From contig NZ_JAMCCX010000017.1 of assembly GCF_024706985.1 (NCBI RefSeq), positions 248,001 through 312,000 on the forward strand: a stretch of 64,000 bases of DNA. Reading direction: 5' to 3'. How positions within the stretch are numbered: the stretch's first letter is position 1; the number at the start of each line of letters is the position of its first letter. A program made the position numbers and the translations under genes. Of the stretch, positions 16,342-25,344 are shown piece after piece. The DNA comes from Alicyclobacillus sp. SP_1. Its GTDB lineage: Bacteria > Bacillota > Bacilli > Alicyclobacillales > Alicyclobacillaceae. The notes below the pieces were generated by a model. That model was not told the origin of the DNA and ran no database searches. It saw only the letters and a program-made list of their open reading frames with translations.

Positions 16342-17294
16342 TTGAAGTCACCGTGGTCCAGCAGTGAAGACGTACGCATCGCTTTGGCGGAACACGGGTA
16401 CATCGCCGAATCGTCTTTGGCGACCGTCCTCCATCTGGCGCTGGTATTGGAGCGCCCGCTGTTTTTGGAAGGCGAGGCGGGGGTGGGCAAGACTGAAGTG
16501 GCCAAGGTTTTGGCTTTGGCGCTGGGTCGTCCGCTCTTGCGCCTTCAATGTTACGAAGGCATCAATCGCGAGAGTGCCCTGTACGAATGGAATTACCCTC
16601 GACAACTGCTGCATCTACGCGTCGCTGAGGCGGCGCGGCAGGGTGTATCCCATGACGAGGTCAGGGATGAGAAGTGGCGCCGAGACATGGAAGAGGAACT
16701 GTTTCAGCCAGAGTTTCTGCTCAAAAGGCCGCTGCTCGCGGCCATCTTTGGGGACGGTCCGGCACCCGTTCTGCTACTCGACGAGGTAGACCGCAGTGAT
16801 GAGGAGTTTGAAGCTTTCCTGCTCGAAGTACTGTCGGATTTTCAAATTTCCATTCCGGAACTTGGCACGATTCGCGCAAAGGAACGCGCCCCATCGTGCT
16901 CTTGACGTCGAATCGCACTCGCGAGGTACACGATGCCTTGAAGCGGAGGTGCATGTATCACTGGTTGAACTACCCTGACTTTGCAAAAGAATACGCGATT
17001 GTCCGTCAAAAAGTTCCAGGCTTGTCCGAAACATTGACCGCCAAAGTATGCCTCTTTGTGCAACAGCTCCGAGAGGCACCGTTATTCAAACTGCCGGGAT
17101 TGGCAGAAACCATTCACTGGGCTGAGGCTCTGCATGTCTTGGCGACCACCGAATTAAGCCCGGAACGCGTCTGGGAGACGATGGGGTGTCTCATCAAATA
17201 CCGAGACGATTTGGATTATTTGCGCAGTCAAAGTGACACCGAAGGACGTTCAGTCCAGCGATTGTTAGTCGATATTGGAGTGACGATGGGATGA
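16342..17294 (+). pseudogene. MoxR-family AAA+ ATPase (CoxD-like), copy 2, frameshifted
   Basis: The first frame (TTG 16342, after AAGGGGG) reads through Walker A GEAGVGKTE and Walker B LLLDEVD to TIRAKER, then falls out of frame near 16885-16889. The second frame resumes as PIVLLTSNRTREVHD and continues to 17294. Compared with copy 1 (SAKVDPVVLLTSN), exactly two extra bases are present, an apparent CG duplication in GAACGCGCCCC. Corrected, the protein would have about 316 residues. Both halves are otherwise intact, so the lesion is either very recent or a sequencing error. The end overlaps coxE by four bases. Copy 1 might supply the function. Confidence 0.85.
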
Positions 17295-18532
17295 GCCGAG
17301 AGGAAGAATCGCATCGTCTCGCATCGCCGCTTCTCGCATCCATCGATGCCAATTTGCTTTCCTTTACTCGAAGTTTGCGCCGCCTCGGTATTCCCGTCAG
17401 TGTCGACGAGGAATGGCTGGCACTGTGCGCGTGGTCGCATCTTGCACTCGACCATCCGGATGACTGCTGCGCCGGGTTGTGTTCCATATTGGTGCACCGC
17501 AAAGAACACATTCCGCTCTTCGAAGCCGCATGGCATCAGTTCCTCCTTCTTCTCCGACATCGGCATCCAGCCATTGTGGCGGAGAATACGTTGACAGCTA
17601 ATATCGCACAGCTTCGTCAGAATCTCCATCGCCACCCGCAAGTGGTGTGGATGGGGGCAAAGAGGTACGATGAGAAAGCCGATTCAGCGGACGGCAACCG
17701 CGGTGCCGACCTTGCAGTGCACACGGGAGCGAGTCGACGCGCGCTGCTTCGTGATGCGGATTTTGCAAAACTGACCGAGGCAGAGCAACAGGAGATGACG
17801 TCCTTTGTCACGAAGGCAGGTTGGTGCGTGAAACCCAGTCGCCGCTTTCGAAGAAATGCGTATCGGGGTCAGTTGGACGGGCAACAGACCTTTGCACAAG
17901 CGTGTCAGCGCCAAGAGGTGTTGCGACTGTCGAGGCGGCTGCCGAGAATTCGGCAACGGCCAGTGGTGTGGATCATCGACGTCAGCGGATCGATGGAAGC
18001 ATACAGTCGTCTGTATCTTCGTTTCGCTCACGCCTTGAGACGGCTTGGCGTAGCTCTGGAAGTGTTTGTGTTCAGCACGCGTCTGACACGTGTGACGGGG
18101 CTCCTTAAAGTCGCCAATCCTGACCAAGCACTGTCCCATACGTATGCGTCGACGCCAGATTTCGCCGGAGGAACCCGATTGTCGGAAACGCTGACCACAT
18201 TTTACCGCGACTATGCGCGCCGTGTCCTCCGGCGGGGATCCGTTTTGCTTTTAGCGACGGACGGTTTTGAGATGGGTGACGTACGTCTCTTGGAAGATGC
18301 GTTGCACCGCTTGGCGAAACTAACGCCGCGTTTACTCTGGCTTAATCCACTGACGGTCGACCCGCGCTACACGCCGACAGCCGAAGCGGCCAAAGTGCTA
18401 CTCGAGTCTTCGGATGAGATGGTGAACGCGTATTGCTGGAGTGCGCTCGAACAACTGTGGACCAAGCTTTGTACGTCGCCCGTTCGCAAGCCTACTCGGC
18501 GGCAACGGACTCATGTGGGTGTACCCACGTGA
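17291..18532 (+). CDS. coxE: VWA-domain protein CoxE, copy 2 (full length)
   Basis: The 413-residue protein has an N-terminal helical region (about 1-150) and a C-terminal von Willebrand A domain with MIDAS residues in DVSGSM, GGTRLSE and ATDGFE. CoxE acts with the MoxR ATPase CoxD in producing the functional molybdenum/copper site of CO dehydrogenase in Afipia carboxidovorans; here it should serve one or both hydroxylases. Its ATG overlaps the frameshifted moxR stop. The full length shows how much is missing from the first coxE-like gene. Confidence 0.9.
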   Translation: MSREEESHRLASPLLASIDANLLSFTRSLRRLGIPVSVDEEWLALCAWSHLALDHPDDCCAGLCSILVHRKEHIPLFEAAWHQFLLLLRHRHPAIVAENTLTANIAQLRQNLHRHPQVVWMGAKRYDEKADSADGNRGADLAVHTGASRRALLRDADFAKLTEAEQQEMTSFVTKAGWCVKPSRRFRRNAYRGQLDGQQTFAQACQRQEVLRLSRRLPRIRQRPVVWIIDVSGSMEAYSRLYLRFAHALRRLGVALEVFVFSTRLTRVTGLLKVANPDQALSHTYASTPDFAGGTRLSETLTTFYRDYARRVLRRGSVLLLATDGFEMGDVRLLEDALHRLAKLTPRLLWLNPLTVDPRYTPTAEAAKVLLESSDEMVNAYCWSALEQLWTKLCTSPVRKPTRRQRTHVGVPT

Positions 18533-18604
18533 GGCAGAAGTTCTTGGTCGCTCTCCTTCTCAGGGACGTCCGTCGTGAATATCGGGGATTGCGAGGTGAG
18601 TCTC

Positions 18605-19693
18605 ATGCAGGATATCGTGGAGCACTTGAGGTCGTGTGTTCACGAGCGCAAAACGGTCGTTTTGGCGACGATAGTCGCCACGGATGGCTCGGTCTATCGG
18701 CGTGCGGGGGCTCGTTGTCTTCTTTACCCGGATGGACGAACGATTGGAATTGTCAGTGGCGGATGTGTCGAACAAGACCTGTTAGAGCACGCCGCAAGTG
18801 TCTTTGAGTCAGGGCGGCCCAAGTTGGTGGAATACGACTTTCGCGCAGACGACGGGCAGCCGTGGGGATTGGGCCTAGGCTGTAACGGAGCACTCACGCT
18901 CTGGATTCAGCGCGTTCAGCCGAGCGCTGGGGAGCCACTTGCAGAGAAGCTCTTGGACGCACTGGAAGAACGTCTGACCCGGACTGTCCCATCGCGGTGG
19001 GCGACCGTTCTCGAGTCAAGCGACGAGGCGAAGTATCCGCTCGGGACGTTGCTGGAGCTACCTCAAGAGATAGTGCCAAACGACTCTGAAACGTGCTCTC
19101 TACAGCGTGCAGAACTTGCAGGCGTGTCTGTCCTACTGTTTGTCGAGAATCTCTCTCCGCGTCCGCGACTCGTCGTCTATGGTGCTGGAGCGGATTCCGT
19201 GCCACTGCTCCACATCGGCAAATTCTTGGGTTGGCATGTGACCTTAGTGGACCATCGAGATGCGTGGTTGGACAGGGAGGCGAATTGTCTCGCGGATGAG
19301 CGCATCTTGGTTCGGCGTGATGGTTACGGAACCGTCGCTCCGCCTGCTTCGGCAGCCGCGGTCGTGATGACTCATCACTACGAATCGGACCGTCAGATAC
19401 TCGGCCATCTGCTACCACTGCAGATGCTCTATATAGGGCAACTCGGACCTCGTCACCGCACGGCACGGATGCTCTCGGAATTGGTGAGTTCCGGACAGCG
19501 ACTGCTGGACGATGATTTAGAGAAACTTCACGCACCGATTGGTTTGGACGTGGGGGCCGAAACACCGGAAGAAATTGCGCTCTGTGTCAGTGCGGAAATT
19601 TTGGCTCGAAGGAACCGTCGCGATGGAGGTCCTCTGCGTCATCGCTCTGGTCCTTGGAATATGTGTTCACCGATTTTGGGTAATCGCTCATGA
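18605..19693 (+). CDS. XdhC/CoxF-family molybdenum cofactor maturation protein
   Basis: XdhC binds molybdenum cofactor and directs its sulfuration and insertion into xanthine dehydrogenase-type enzymes. The N-terminal domain shows LATIVATDGSVYRRAG, GIVSGGCVEQDL and GLGLGCNG. A C-terminal Rossmann domain follows (VVYGAGADSVPLLHIGKFLGW), ending with PIGLDVGAETPEEIALCVSAE. ATG 18605 is chosen because GAGGTGAG lies five bases upstream; the open frame extends to 18575. Length is 362 residues. It overlaps mocA by four bases. Confidence 0.92.
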   Translation: MQDIVEHLRSCVHERKTVVLATIVATDGSVYRRAGARCLLYPDGRTIGIVSGGCVEQDLLEHAASVFESGRPKLVEYDFRADDGQPWGLGLGCNGALTLWIQRVQPSAGEPLAEKLLDALEERLTRTVPSRWATVLESSDEAKYPLGTLLELPQEIVPNDSETCSLQRAELAGVSVLLFVENLSPRPRLVVYGAGADSVPLLHIGKFLGWHVTLVDHRDAWLDREANCLADERILVRRDGYGTVAPPASAAAVVMTHHYESDRQILGHLLPLQMLYIGQLGPRHRTARMLSELVSSGQRLLDDDLEKLHAPIGLDVGAETPEEIALCVSAEILARRNRRDGGPLRHRSGPWNMCSPILGNRS

Positions 19694-20313
19694 AGGACTC
19701 AGTGCCCATCTGGGTGGTCGTTTTGGCCGCAGGGCGCTCTCTACGTATGGGCCGCACGAAGCTCACGCTTCCTCTCGAAGACGGAACACCGATGATTCGT
19801 CACGTGGTCCAGGTGGCTCTCGGTGTGACATCGGTGAGCGGGGTGGCTCTCGTCCATCGCCCAAGCCTATTGGAAGTATGGAATTCAGTGCAGGATTTAT
19901 CGGTCCACTCGGTTCCGACTGGCGAGGAAGACCCATCGATGGGCTATTCCATGCAGGAAGCTGTGCGGTTTTTACAGTCCGTGCGGGCGAGCGCGGCCGT
20001 CTTCTTGGTCGGCGACGAACCAGATGTTCAATCCGATTGGATAGAGCGAGTGGTGAGCGCGCATCGACAGACGGGAGCGAAGATGGTACAAACGCAATTT
20101 CTTGGCCGTAGAGGCCATCCCGTATTGTTTCATGCCGACTTCTTTCCTGCATTGTCGGCTGTGGTCGGGGACGAGGGTGGTCGCTCGGTACTGCGGCGGT
20201 ATGTTCATCTCGTGGAATATGTGCGGGTGGATGAGCAACCTCCAGTCGATTTAGACACCCCGGAAGATTATCAACGGTATTTGCTGAGGTCTACATCAAG
20301 TCAAAGACCCTAG
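19690..20313 (+). CDS. mocA: MocA/MobA-like molybdenum cofactor nucleotidyltransferase
   Basis: This 207-residue GT-A fold nucleotidyltransferase opens with VVVLAAGRSLRMGRTKLTLP, the NTP-binding signature. It also shows VFLVGDEPDV (metal-binding Asp), GRRGHPVLF and DLDTPEDYQR. MocA makes the cytosine dinucleotide form of molybdopterin used by CO dehydrogenase-type hydroxylases, so it completes the maturation set after xdhC. ATG 19690 overlaps the xdhC stop. A strong terminator follows. Confidence 0.9.
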   Translation: MKDSVPIWVVVLAAGRSLRMGRTKLTLPLEDGTPMIRHVVQVALGVTSVSGVALVHRPSLLEVWNSVQDLSVHSVPTGEEDPSMGYSMQEAVRFLQSVRASAAVFLVGDEPDVQSDWIERVVSAHRQTGAKMVQTQFLGRRGHPVLFHADFFPALSAVVGDEGGRSVLRRYVHLVEYVRVDEQPPVDLDTPEDYQRYLLRSTSSQRP

Positions 20314-20330
20314 CATGGAAGCAGAACTGG

Positions 20331-20378
20331 ACAGCCCGGCGATGAGCGTAGCGCTCATCGCCGGGCTGTCTCTTTTTT
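20331..20378 (+). terminator. Strong Rho-independent terminator of the molybdenum hydroxylase operon
   Basis: An 18-bp perfect stem (20331-20348 with 20352-20369, starting ACAGCCCGGC) closes on a TAG loop and is followed by TCTTTTTT. It separates the cox block from the kdp block. Confidence 0.92.
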
Positions 20379-20582
20379 GTTGGTCTTTGCAGACAGGATG
20401 ATTGAGTTTCGGCACAAAGTCATGATGTGTTTGAACAATCGGACAATATTAAGTGATAGCTTTGCAATTTCTAAACGGACTTTTGGTGTCTCTTCATACA
20501 TTTTCAACGTTCGCGAACTCTACAATGAAGGCGATACATCGGCGAGTGCCGGAGAGTTGCAGCAGAAAGGGAGTGAAGGTGC

Positions 20583-20666
20583 ATGGGGGATGTCCTGTCC
20601 GTGGTTTTGTTCGCTGCCGTCTTTGGCATTCTTGGATGGCTTGTTCGTGTTTTCGATAAAACTTGA
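20583..20666 (+). CDS. 27-residue single-span membrane peptide upstream of kdpF
   Basis: The ORF reads MGDVLSVVLFAAVFG then ILGWLVRVFDKT: one membrane span with a basic, charged C-terminus. GGGAGTG lies seven bases upstream. It precedes kdpF by 95 bases and is likely part of the same transcript. It is distinct from KdpF. No family is assigned; a small Kdp-associated subunit or regulator is a guess. Confidence 0.6.
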   Translation: MGDVLSVVLFAAVFGILGWLVRVFDKT

Positions 20667-20761
20667 GCCTCGTTGTTTACCGTATGTTTTGGTTTGGGTG
20701 TGACAAACGTCGCGCTAGGTAGGTCCTCTGTGTTTCTAATCACTTTCGGGAGGTATGTCGT

Positions 20762-20839
20762 GTGTGGGTGTTGGTCGTCGTTTCAGCACTGCTGGTCGCC
20801 TATCTGACGTACGTCATCTTTCATCCAGAAAAATTTTAG
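20762..20839 (+). CDS. kdpF: KdpF, small subunit of the K+-transporting ATPase
   Basis: The 25-residue peptide starts at GTG 20762 after GGGAGGT and reads MWVLVVVSALLVAYLTYVI then FHPEKF. One span ending in the characteristic (H/F)PE(K/R)F is the KdpF signature. KdpF stabilises the KdpABC complex in the membrane. The stop is 18 bases before kdpA. Confidence 0.88.
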   Translation: MWVLVVVSALLVAYLTYVIFHPEKF

Positions 20840-20857
20840 ACCATGGAACGGGGGTGA

Positions 20858-22570
20858 GTGTCTGTGACCATTCAAGGTTCTTTTCAGATTCTGTCCGTCA
20901 TGGCCATTCTGTTGGCGCTGGCGATTCCTTTGGGAGTTTATATCTATCGAGTCTTCACCGGTCGACGGAGCTGGTTTGAGCCCGCAGTAGCGCCAGTGGA
21001 GCGAGTTCTCTATCGGTTGATTGGTGTCGACCCAACGGTCGAAATGGATTGGAAAGCGTATATCAAGTCGCTGCTGCTGTTGAACTTCGTGATGTTGCTC
21101 TTTGCATTTCTGACATTGCGTATTATGGGACATTTACCGGTCAATCCAGACCACGTCCCCTCCATGCCGTGGGCGCTAGCCTTTAACACGGCGGCGAGTT
21201 TCACCACGAATACGGACTGGCAGAACTACGCAGGTGGCTCGCAAATGACGTATTTTGGACAGATGTTTCCGATTGTATTTCTGCAGTTCACCTCTGCGGC
21301 AACTGGTCTTGTGTCCGCTATCGCCTTTTTACGCGCATTGGCGAACAGTCGCTCAAAGAATCTCGGGAATTTCTGGGTGGATATCATTTTCGCGCTGACG
21401 AGAATTATGTTGCCCATCGCCTTTGTGTCCGCGATTGTCCTGATTGCACTTGGTGTGCCGGAAACGTTTCTTGGCTCACAGACCGCGCACACGCTTCAGG
21501 GTGCTACGCAAATCATTCACCGCGGACCCGTGGCTGCCTTGGAAGCCATCAAACAACTTGGAACCAACGGTGGTGGATTTTTTAACACGAATTCGGCGCA
21601 TCCGTTTGAGAATCCGAATGCGCTCAGCAATGTTATTGAAATTCTGTTGATGGGTTTAGTATCGACCGCGTTGGTGACTACGTTTGGCATGTTTTTGAAA
21701 AATCGCAAGATGGCGATTGTACTTTACGTATTCCTGACGTCGCTGCTGCTCATCGGAGCGTTCGTCGTGTATGGAAGCGAAGCAGCTGGAAATCCCATCT
21801 TGACTCATCTACTCGGCATTCGCGGACCGAACATGGAAGGCAAAGAAGTTGCCTATGGATTGCCGTTGACGAGTATGTTTGTCAGTTCAACAACCGCTTA
21901 TTCTACAGGCGCGGTCGATGCTATGCATGACAGCCTGACCCCACTCGGCAGCATGGTTCCATTCGCATTCATGATGTTCAACATGGTGTTTGGTGGGAAA
22001 GGTGTCGGTATTCTCAACATTATTTTGTTCCTTATCATCACCGTCTTTCTGTCTGGCCTGATGGTCGGGAGAACACCAGAGATTTTTGGGAAGAAGATTG
22101 AAGCGAAAGAAATTAAACTGGCAACGTTTGCGCTACTCGTGCATCCGTTCGTCATTTTGGTGCCCACTGCCATCGCCCTACTCACGAAAACTGGTGTCGC
22201 GTCTATGGGTAATCCGGGCTTTCAAGGATTTTCGGAAGTTCTGTACGCATTCACATCGGGTGCGGCGAACAACGGTTCTGCCTTTGCCGGACTCAACGGG
22301 GACACCACGTTTTACAACATCGCGATTGGTCTTGTCATGATGTTTGGTCGATATGTGTCAATCATCGCGATGCTCGCCATCGCGGGGTTGTTGACGATGA
22401 AGCCTATCATTCCGGCCAGCAGTGGAACACTCCGCACCGACACGTTTTCATTTGGCTGGGTGTTCATGGCTGTCGTGTTTATCGTAGGCGCTTTGACCTT
22501 TTTCCCGGCACTTTCGCTCGGGCCCATTGCAACACAAATTCAAATGTGGTCTCTACATTTAGCGCACTAG
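20858..22570 (+). CDS. kdpA: KdpA, K+-binding and translocating subunit
   Basis: KdpA is the channel-like subunit of the high-affinity potassium pump. The 570-residue polytopic protein contains the selectivity-filter-like loops NTAASFTTNTDWQNYAG, KQLGTNGGGFFNTNSAHPFENP, SLTPLGSMVPF and SGAANNGSAFAGL. GTG 20858 or GTG 20864 may start it; GGGGGTGAG is close upstream of both. It is followed by kdpB, and the operon order F-A-B-C is canonical. Confidence 0.97.
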   Translation: MSVTIQGSFQILSVMAILLALAIPLGVYIYRVFTGRRSWFEPAVAPVERVLYRLIGVDPTVEMDWKAYIKSLLLLNFVMLLFAFLTLRIMGHLPVNPDHVPSMPWALAFNTAASFTTNTDWQNYAGGSQMTYFGQMFPIVFLQFTSAATGLVSAIAFLRALANSRSKNLGNFWVDIIFALTRIMLPIAFVSAIVLIALGVPETFLGSQTAHTLQGATQIIHRGPVAALEAIKQLGTNGGGFFNTNSAHPFENPNALSNVIEILLMGLVSTALVTTFGMFLKNRKMAIVLYVFLTSLLLIGAFVVYGSEAAGNPILTHLLGIRGPNMEGKEVAYGLPLTSMFVSSTTAYSTGAVDAMHDSLTPLGSMVPFAFMMFNMVFGGKGVGILNIILFLIITVFLSGLMVGRTPEIFGKKIEAKEIKLATFALLVHPFVILVPTAIALLTKTGVASMGNPGFQGFSEVLYAFTSGAANNGSAFAGLNGDTTFYNIAIGLVMMFGRYVSIIAMLAIAGLLTMKPIIPASSGTLRTDTFSFGWVFMAVVFIVGALTFFPALSLGPIATQIQMWSLHLAH

Positions 22571-22635
22571 CGAAGCGCGTAGGGCATGGATACAGAACCT
22601 CATTTCGCAAAATTGTCTCTTGAGGAGCGTTGAAC

Positions 22636-24690
22636 ATGGGAAAAACGTCGACCAAGACCTTGTCTTCCGACATCGTCAATCGGGCATTGCTTGACTCGTT
22701 TGTCAAGCTCAATCCGAAAGTGATGTTCAAAAATCCTGTCATGTTTGTCGTCGAAGTGGGGTTTGTCATCACACTTTTGCTGTCGATGGACCCGAACATC
22801 TTTGGCGGGAACTACCACACTCGACAGCAGATGTTCAACCTCGCTGTTTGCATCATTCTGTTTTTGACGCTATTGTTCGCCAACTTTGCGGAGGCTATCG
22901 CTGAAGGCCGAGGCAAAGCTCAAGCAGAGTCGCTGCGCAAAACGAAAACAGACCTAATGGCCACAAAGAAAGGCGGCAATGGCTCCTGGGACCTAGTGCC
23001 TGCCAGTACGCTTCGCCAAGGCGACGTGGTTCGCGTGCAAGCGGGTGAATTAATTCCGACGGACGGTGAAGTCATTGCGGGCCTTGGTAGCGTGGATGAG
23101 TCGGCCATTACGGGTGAGTCTGCTCCAGTCATCCGCGGTGCGGGCGGCGACTTTAGTTCCGTCACGGGCGGCACAAAGTTGCTCTCTGACGAACTACAAA
23201 TTCGGGTCACAGTCAATCCGGGCGAATCGTTTCTGGACAAGATGATAGCGCTCGTCGAAGGTGCAAGTCGGCAAAAGACGCCAAATGAGCTGGCATTATC
23301 CGTGTTGTTAGCCGGATTGACGCTGATTTTCTTGATTGTCGTGGTCACGCTAGACCCGATGGCCGGGTATGCTGGACGACTGATTAACATTGCCACTCTC
23401 ATCGCGCTACTCGTCTGTCTCATTCCCACAACGATTGGCGCACTGCTGTCCGCCATCGGCATTGCCGGCATGGACCGGGTCATTCGCTTCAACATTGTCG
23501 CGAAATCCGGAAAAGCAGTCGAAGCGGCAGGGGATGTCAATACACTCATCCTCGACAAAACAGGAACAATCACCATCGGCAATCGGATGGCCAGCGAATT
23601 CGTGCCAGTGGGGCAGCATTCGCAACAAGATTTAATGAAAATAGCCGTTTTATCGTCGTTGTTTGATGAAACTCCTGAAGGAAGATCTGTTCTCCAACTA
23701 GCGCATGAGAATGGACTGGACGTGAAGCGCGAGGCATATTCAGACGCGGAGAATGTTGAATTCAGCGCGGATACACGGATGAGCGGACTTAATCTGACAG
23801 ACGGTACCACCTATCGGAAAGGCGCTGTGGACGCCATCAAGACGTATGTGCAGTCGCTTGCCGGGCATATTCCTTCAGACTTGGATGCGAAGACGGAGCG
23901 CATTGCAAAAGAAGGCGGTACGCCTCTGGCGGTGGTTCACGGAAATGAGATCTACGGACTACTCTACCTCAAGGATATCGTCAAACCAGGCATGCGCGAG
24001 CGGTTTGCGGAACTTCGGAAAATGGGCATCAAAACTGTCATGTGTACGGGGGACAATCCATTGACTGCCGCCACTATTGCGTTGGAAGCGGGCGTTGATG
24101 ACTATATTGCGGAAGCGAAACCGGAAGACAAAATGAGACTCATCATGGAAGAGCAGCAGCAAGGCAAACTCGTGGCCATGTCTGGCGATGGAACAAACGA
24201 TGCGCCTGCGCTCGCGCAAGCGGATGTCGGTCTAGCCATGAATACAGGAACCACAGCAGCCAAAGAAGCCGGCAACATGGTTGACCTCGACTCAGACCCC
24301 ACTAAATTGATTGAAGTGGTGGCTATTGGTAAACAACTTCTCATCACCCGAGGCGCCATTACGACGTTTTCCATCGCGAATGACGTGGCTAAATATTTCG
24401 CCATCATTCCGGCCATCTTTGTCGCGTTCGTACCGGAATTGAAGGTCTTGAACATTATGGACCTGAGTACGCCGCAGAGCGCCATTTTGTCAGCGCTGAT
24501 TTTTAACGCGGTGATCATTCCCGCGCTCATCCCGCTCGCCATGCGCGGCGTCAAGTACCGCCCAGTCACCGCGACGACCATGTTGATTAGGAATATTCTT
24601 CTTTACGGCGTGGGCGGAGTCATTGTTCCGTTCATCGGCATTAAGCTCATCGACATGCTGATTACAGCACTCGGTATGGCACACATTTAA
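22636..24690 (+). CDS. kdpB: KdpB, P-type ATPase subunit
   Basis: KdpB hydrolyses ATP to drive potassium uptake by KdpA. Seen are [11 protein letters not shown] (actuator loop), DKTGTIT with the phosphorylated Asp 307, KGAVDAIK (nucleotide domain) and [20 protein letters not shown] (hinge). Length is 684 residues from ATG 22636, which follows GAGGAG by eight bases; TTG 22630 is an alternative. The N-terminus is cytoplasmic, and six to seven membrane spans follow the usual P-type pattern. Confidence 0.97.
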   Translation: MGKTSTKTLSSDIVNRALLDSFVKLNPKVMFKNPVMFVVEVGFVITLLLSMDPNIFGGNYHTRQQMFNLAVCIILFLTLLFANFAEAIAEGRGKAQAESLRKTKTDLMATKKGGNGSWDLVPASTLRQGDVVRVQAGELIPTDGEVIAGLGSVDESAITGESAPVIRGAGGDFSSVTGGTKLLSDELQIRVTVNPGESFLDKMIALVEGASRQKTPNELALSVLLAGLTLIFLIVVVTLDPMAGYAGRLINIATLIALLVCLIPTTIGALLSAIGIAGMDRVIRFNIVAKSGKAVEAAGDVNTLILDKTGTITIGNRMASEFVPVGQHSQQDLMKIAVLSSLFDETPEGRSVLQLAHENGLDVKREAYSDAENVEFSADTRMSGLNLTDGTTYRKGAVDAIKTYVQSLAGHIPSDLDAKTERIAKEGGTPLAVVHGNEIYGLLYLKDIVKPGMRERFAELRKMGIKTVMCTGDNPLTAATIALEAGVDDYIAEAKPEDKMRLIMEEQQQGKLVAMSGDGTNDAPALAQADVGLAMNTGTTAAKEAGNMVDLDSDPTKLIEVVAIGKQLLITRGAITTFSIANDVAKYFAIIPAIFVAFVPELKVLNIMDLSTPQSAILSALIFNAVIIPALIPLAMRGVKYRPVTATTMLIRNILLYGVGGVIVPFIGIKLIDMLITALGMAHI

Positions 24691-24734
24691 AATGCCCTCT
24701 GTATGAGAGGATGAACAATTTAGGAGGGAATAAA

Positions 24735-25301
24735 GTGGCGAACGTATGGAGGTCCATTCGCTTCACCGTGATTTTGGGTATTTTACTCAGTGTCATTTAT
24801 CCGCTCTTTGTCACGTTGATTGGAAATCTGGTCTTTCCCTTTCAAGCCAAGGGGAGTATGGTACGGCTCCATGGACACATTGTTGGGTCTCAGTTGATTG
24901 CCCAAAAAGTGACGAATCCAGGCCTGTTTTGGCCGCGGCCGTCTTTTGTGCACTATGCTGCCAACGGGTCGGGCGCTTCCAATTACGGACCGACCAATCC
25001 GCTGTTGGTCAAGTCGGTGGCGGCCAATCTTAAGCACGATGGTGTCTCTCCGAGCGTTCCGGTCTCCGAGATTCCACCGAGCATGGTTGAGTCGTCCGGA
25101 TCCGGCCTTGACCCGGATATTACAATTACGGATGCTTTGTTGCAGATTCCCCGTATCTCCAAAGCAACCGGAATCCGTGAAGAGAGTTTAAAACAGCTCG
25201 TCGCCAAAAAGGAAACGGGTTTATACTGGGGACTGTGGGGTACCCCGATGGTCAACGTGATGGAATTAAATTTGGCCCTAGAACGTCGCTTGTCTCAATG
25301 A
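24735..25301 (+). CDS. kdpC: KdpC, K+-transporting ATPase subunit
   Basis: The protein has one N-terminal membrane span (FTVILGILLSVIYPLFVTLIG) and a periplasm-side domain with GSQLIAQKVTNPGLFWPRPS, ASNYGPTNP, SGSGLDPDIT and VNVMELNLAL, all typical of KdpC. GTG 24735 follows TAGGAGGG by six bases; the in-frame ATG at 24711 is upstream of that site. Length is 188 residues. Confidence 0.96.
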   Translation: MANVWRSIRFTVILGILLSVIYPLFVTLIGNLVFPFQAKGSMVRLHGHIVGSQLIAQKVTNPGLFWPRPSFVHYAANGSGASNYGPTNPLLVKSVAANLKHDGVSPSVPVSEIPPSMVESSGSGLDPDITITDALLQIPRISKATGIREESLKQLVAKKETGLYWGLWGTPMVNVMELNLALERRLSQ

Positions 25302-25344
25302 GCGAGAGGCAGGGCCGGAAGTCGTCAGGAAGGGGGGAGGACGG

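Noticed and set aside
16896-17294. Second half of the frameshifted moxR as an independent small gene
   Set aside because: It starts mid-domain at the sensor motif with no ribosome site and aligns exactly as the continuation of the first half.
20379-20582. Possible ydaO-type cyclic di-AMP riboswitch upstream of the kdp operon
   Set aside because: None of the conserved ydaO sequence blocks are recognisable in this leader.
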